Assembly: GCA_028282785.1 (NCBI GenBank)
Contig: JANQHE010000005.1
Location: 44,980-108,979, forward strand
Reading direction: 5' to 3'
Origin: Bacteroidales bacterium
GTDB lineage: Bacteria > Bacteroidota > Bacteroidia > Bacteroidales > UBA12077
Length of the DNA: 64,000 nt
A program made the position numbers and the translations under genes. Below are positions 62,343-64,000 of this stretch, piece after piece (the first letter of the stretch is position 1; each line of letters opens with the position of its first letter). The notes under the pieces were generated by a model. It ran no database searches. It was not told the DNA's origin and worked only from the letters and a program-made list of their open reading frames with translations.

Positions 62343-63425
62343 TTATAACCGCTTATTAGCTGTGGTAATATTTAAGCTGTTCAGATACTCAAATATGCTA
62401 TAAACTTCATCATCACCGAAAATAGGGTCAAAACCGGTTATATACTTATTTAATTCATCAACTCGTTTTATATTAACATACTTAAATTTTTCCCTGGGCT
62501 TTCCATGGATCATAACAATTACTTTTCGTACCGGTATTTCTTTCTCACCCCAATGATGATAGTTTAGTGCAACTTTTTTAAATGCTGAATTTTGGTTACT
62601 GTTGAGCACAACAAACAACGCAAAACCTGCTCTTTTGATTTGCGCGACAGGAGACCTTAAATCAAGATTTTCAATCGATTTCTTGCTCCAGTTCTTTGTC
62701 TCCAGTAAAAAAACACCTGAATTTGAAATAAGCAGATGGTCAATTTGGATGCTGAATATTTTATCTTTCTCCTGTTTATTATAAATAGGAGGATTAAATT
62801 TTACTGAAAAATCATTGATTAGAATATGTTTATCTGATAATTTGTTAAGTTCTTTTTCAACTAAGCTTTCTCCTATCGCGCCTGCAATAATTGGATACAT
62901 TTCGTCTACAACATTCTTTGCGTATATTAATTCTTTACCCTTTTTTATGTAACTTTCTGAAATAATGCTCTCCCGGTTCATAATCAATTTGTTAATTTTT
63001 AAATTGATCTTATCTATATTTCTTTCTTCCGAAGATACATGACGAAGTATAATGATATTAAAGTTTCTAATTAAGTAGTTTATACGTAATCTCAGTATTT
63101 CTTTTTGAAATGTAATTATCAGATTTCCAGAAACTAAATTATCGTACTTGTTTCGAAGTTTGTTAATTTTAGTGTTAAGTGAATTTTCTTTCTCAGTTTT
63201 TAGTTTATCACAATTTTGTTCCAGTTTGGATTTTTTCTCTCTTAAATCCTCTATTTCATTTGAGAAATCTGATTCAATTTGAGTTTTTACCTGTTGTTTT
63301 TCATATTCGTAGTTAGCAAGGAATGAATTAATATCTTTTATTGACTTAAACCTATTTATACCCCTTTGTTCAAGAATATATTTAACTTTCTTCAATGATT
63401 CAATTTTTCCTTGTACTATAGTCAT
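62343..63425 (-). CDS. NERD nuclease-like domain protein with coiled coil
   Basis: A 360-residue protein. Residues about 30-150 are a coiled coil (EIEDLREKKSKLEQNCDKLK). A NERD domain spans about 185-300: IAGAIGESLVEKELNKL, then FSIQIDHLLISNSGVFLLETKNWSKKS, with the conserved Asp and E-x-K of the PDDEXK-like fold (DHLLI, LLETKNW). The tail reads IPVRKVIVMIHGKPREKFKYVNIKRVDELNKYI. NERD proteins are thought to process DNA and often accompany mobile elements or helicases. It stands alone here, 390 bases from a transposase. Confidence 0.87.
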   Translation of the reverse strand: MTIVQGKIESLKKVKYILEQRGINRFKSIKDINSFLANYEYEKQQVKTQIESDFSNEIEDLREKKSKLEQNCDKLKTEKENSLNTKINKLRNKYDNLVSGNLIITFQKEILRLRINYLIRNFNIIILRHVSSEERNIDKINLKINKLIMNRESIISESYIKKGKELIYAKNVVDEMYPIIAGAIGESLVEKELNKLSDKHILINDFSVKFNPPIYNKQEKDKIFSIQIDHLLISNSGVFLLETKNWSKKSIENLDLRSPVAQIKRAGFALFVVLNSNQNSAFKKVALNYHHWGEKEIPVRKVIVMIHGKPREKFKYVNIKRVDELNKYITGFDPIFGDDEVYSIFEYLNSLNITTANKRL

Positions 63426-63813
63426 TGGTTCTGTTTTTTACTGCAAACAATCACTAAATCTAATTCACTTTTTCTTGGTCCTAATGTTATATTTTTACAG
63501 AGATGTTTAATTTAACTAGAATTTTTCATTTATCCAAGTGTTTGGAAACCAGATATAAAAGATATTTTCGTCTGGTTTTAATTTATTTCTTTTAAACAAA
63601 GGTTTTTCGTTTTGGATCAGCCGGTTGTTTTTTGTGGGTTAAGGAAGTTTATCGCTCTTGCTTTGTTATTGGAAGAAACATTTGTGTCCCCCTATAAGGC
63701 TACTCTTTATACACAAATATGAATAGAACATTATGAATAAAAAATACATATAAAATATTTTAAATCAACACATTAAGCTTGTTTTTGCTGTAAGGTTTTT
63801 GTAATTTAACAGT
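63426..63813. other. Intergenic region before the transposase
   Basis: About 390 bases with no open frame of note. It should include the left end of the insertion element whose transposase starts at 63,814, but the inverted repeat cannot be fixed with only one end in view. Confidence 0.4.
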
Positions 63814-64000
63814 ATGATAATCAATGAGTTTAAAGGATTTTTTGGAGGATTTTTACCAGATATCCGAATAGAAAAAAGGAATGAAAAAGTAATGAATGAT
63901 ATGTTTACCTTTGGTAAGGCTATAGTAAACAAATTTTGCAATTCATTTCATGAAAAAGTAGGAGCATATAGAATGTTTAGTAACTCTAGTTTTAGTGATA
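63814..64000 (+). CDS. IS4/Tn5-like transposase, N-terminus only (cut by window edge)
   Basis: The 62 visible codons read open from ATG 63,814 to the window edge. The residues [42 protein letters not shown] and FSD match the N-terminal DNA-binding part of IS4/Tn5-type transposases (KRxxKxxxDLxxxxxxSVN...GAYRxFxN). The rest lies outside. An insertion element therefore begins here. Confidence 0.78.
   Translation, partial: MIINEFKGFFGGFLPDIRIEKRNEKVMNDMFTFGKAIVNKFCNSFHEKVGAYRMFSNSSFSD

Overview
The window comes from a low-GC, Gram-negative Bacteroidota chromosome, probably a marine or anaerobic member of the Bacteroidales/Marinilabiliales (inferred). Support includes TTTG-N19-20-TAnnTTTG promoters, little use of Shine-Dalgarno sites, many lipoproteins with a short Cys lipobox, PD40/SPOR envelope proteins, a FloA/NfeD pair, an HU variant with an extended N-terminus and class I lanthipeptide-like leader peptides.

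Layout. 1-9.4 kb is core: a partial membrane protein, the bcp-recA-S9 peptidase cluster, a TPR/PD40/SPOR envelope protein, clpS, and an nfeD-floA-FKBP run ending at tRNA-Ser(GCT). At 9.9 kb lies tRNA-Pro(TGG). Its 3' end is repeated (16 of 17 bases) at 20,975-20,991. The 11 kb between looks like an integrated island: a GC-rich structured segment, an XRE regulator coupled to a four-gene Wadjet (JetABCD) plasmid-defence operon, a DUF4238 gene and an AbiE type IV toxin-antitoxin pair with a palindromic operator. JetB has an in-frame stop, so this Wadjet may be inactive. From 21 to 26.6 kb there is further accessory DNA: a possible HsdR remnant, a SWIM zinc-finger gene beside a UvrD-like helicase, and a Fic protein.

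27.0-31 kb holds a TetR regulator, a radical SAM/SPASM protein and a CLC chloride channel, with two matching palindromes at the two likely promoters. 31.5-34.8 kb is an ECF sigma-factor operon (lipoprotein, sigma factor, anti-sigma/beta-barrel fusion, FKBP lipoprotein). 34.9-36.7 kb is scarred DNA bounded by a 60-bp direct repeat. It holds one intact and one start-less lanthipeptide-like precursor, a block of hairpins and a decayed aminotransferase gene.

36.9-46.7 kb has stress or anaerobic-type genes (CMD protein, two methyltransferases, NudC, EFR1 ferredoxin, GNATs, an SPL-type radical SAM). Four Crp/Fnr-like palindromes lie here; three are exactly 33 bp from a -7 element, and a Crp/Fnr regulator with an E-x-x-S-R recognition helix lies at 45.9 kb. 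47-55.4 kb carries a MalT-like LuxR regulator, two AraC regulators and an operon of an ATC-hydrolase-like protein, a saccharopine-dehydrogenase-like enzyme and a TetR regulator. 55.5-63.4 kb holds rsgA, a DUF559 gene with a partial duplication, an ABC-F protein, a HAD hydrolase, an HU-like protein, a DJ-1/PfpI protein and a NERD protein, with tandem and 3'-UTR repeats between them. A transposase begins at the right edge. Several broken genes (aminotransferase, PQQ propeller, flavin reductase, SDR tail) show active gene decay in the accessory parts.
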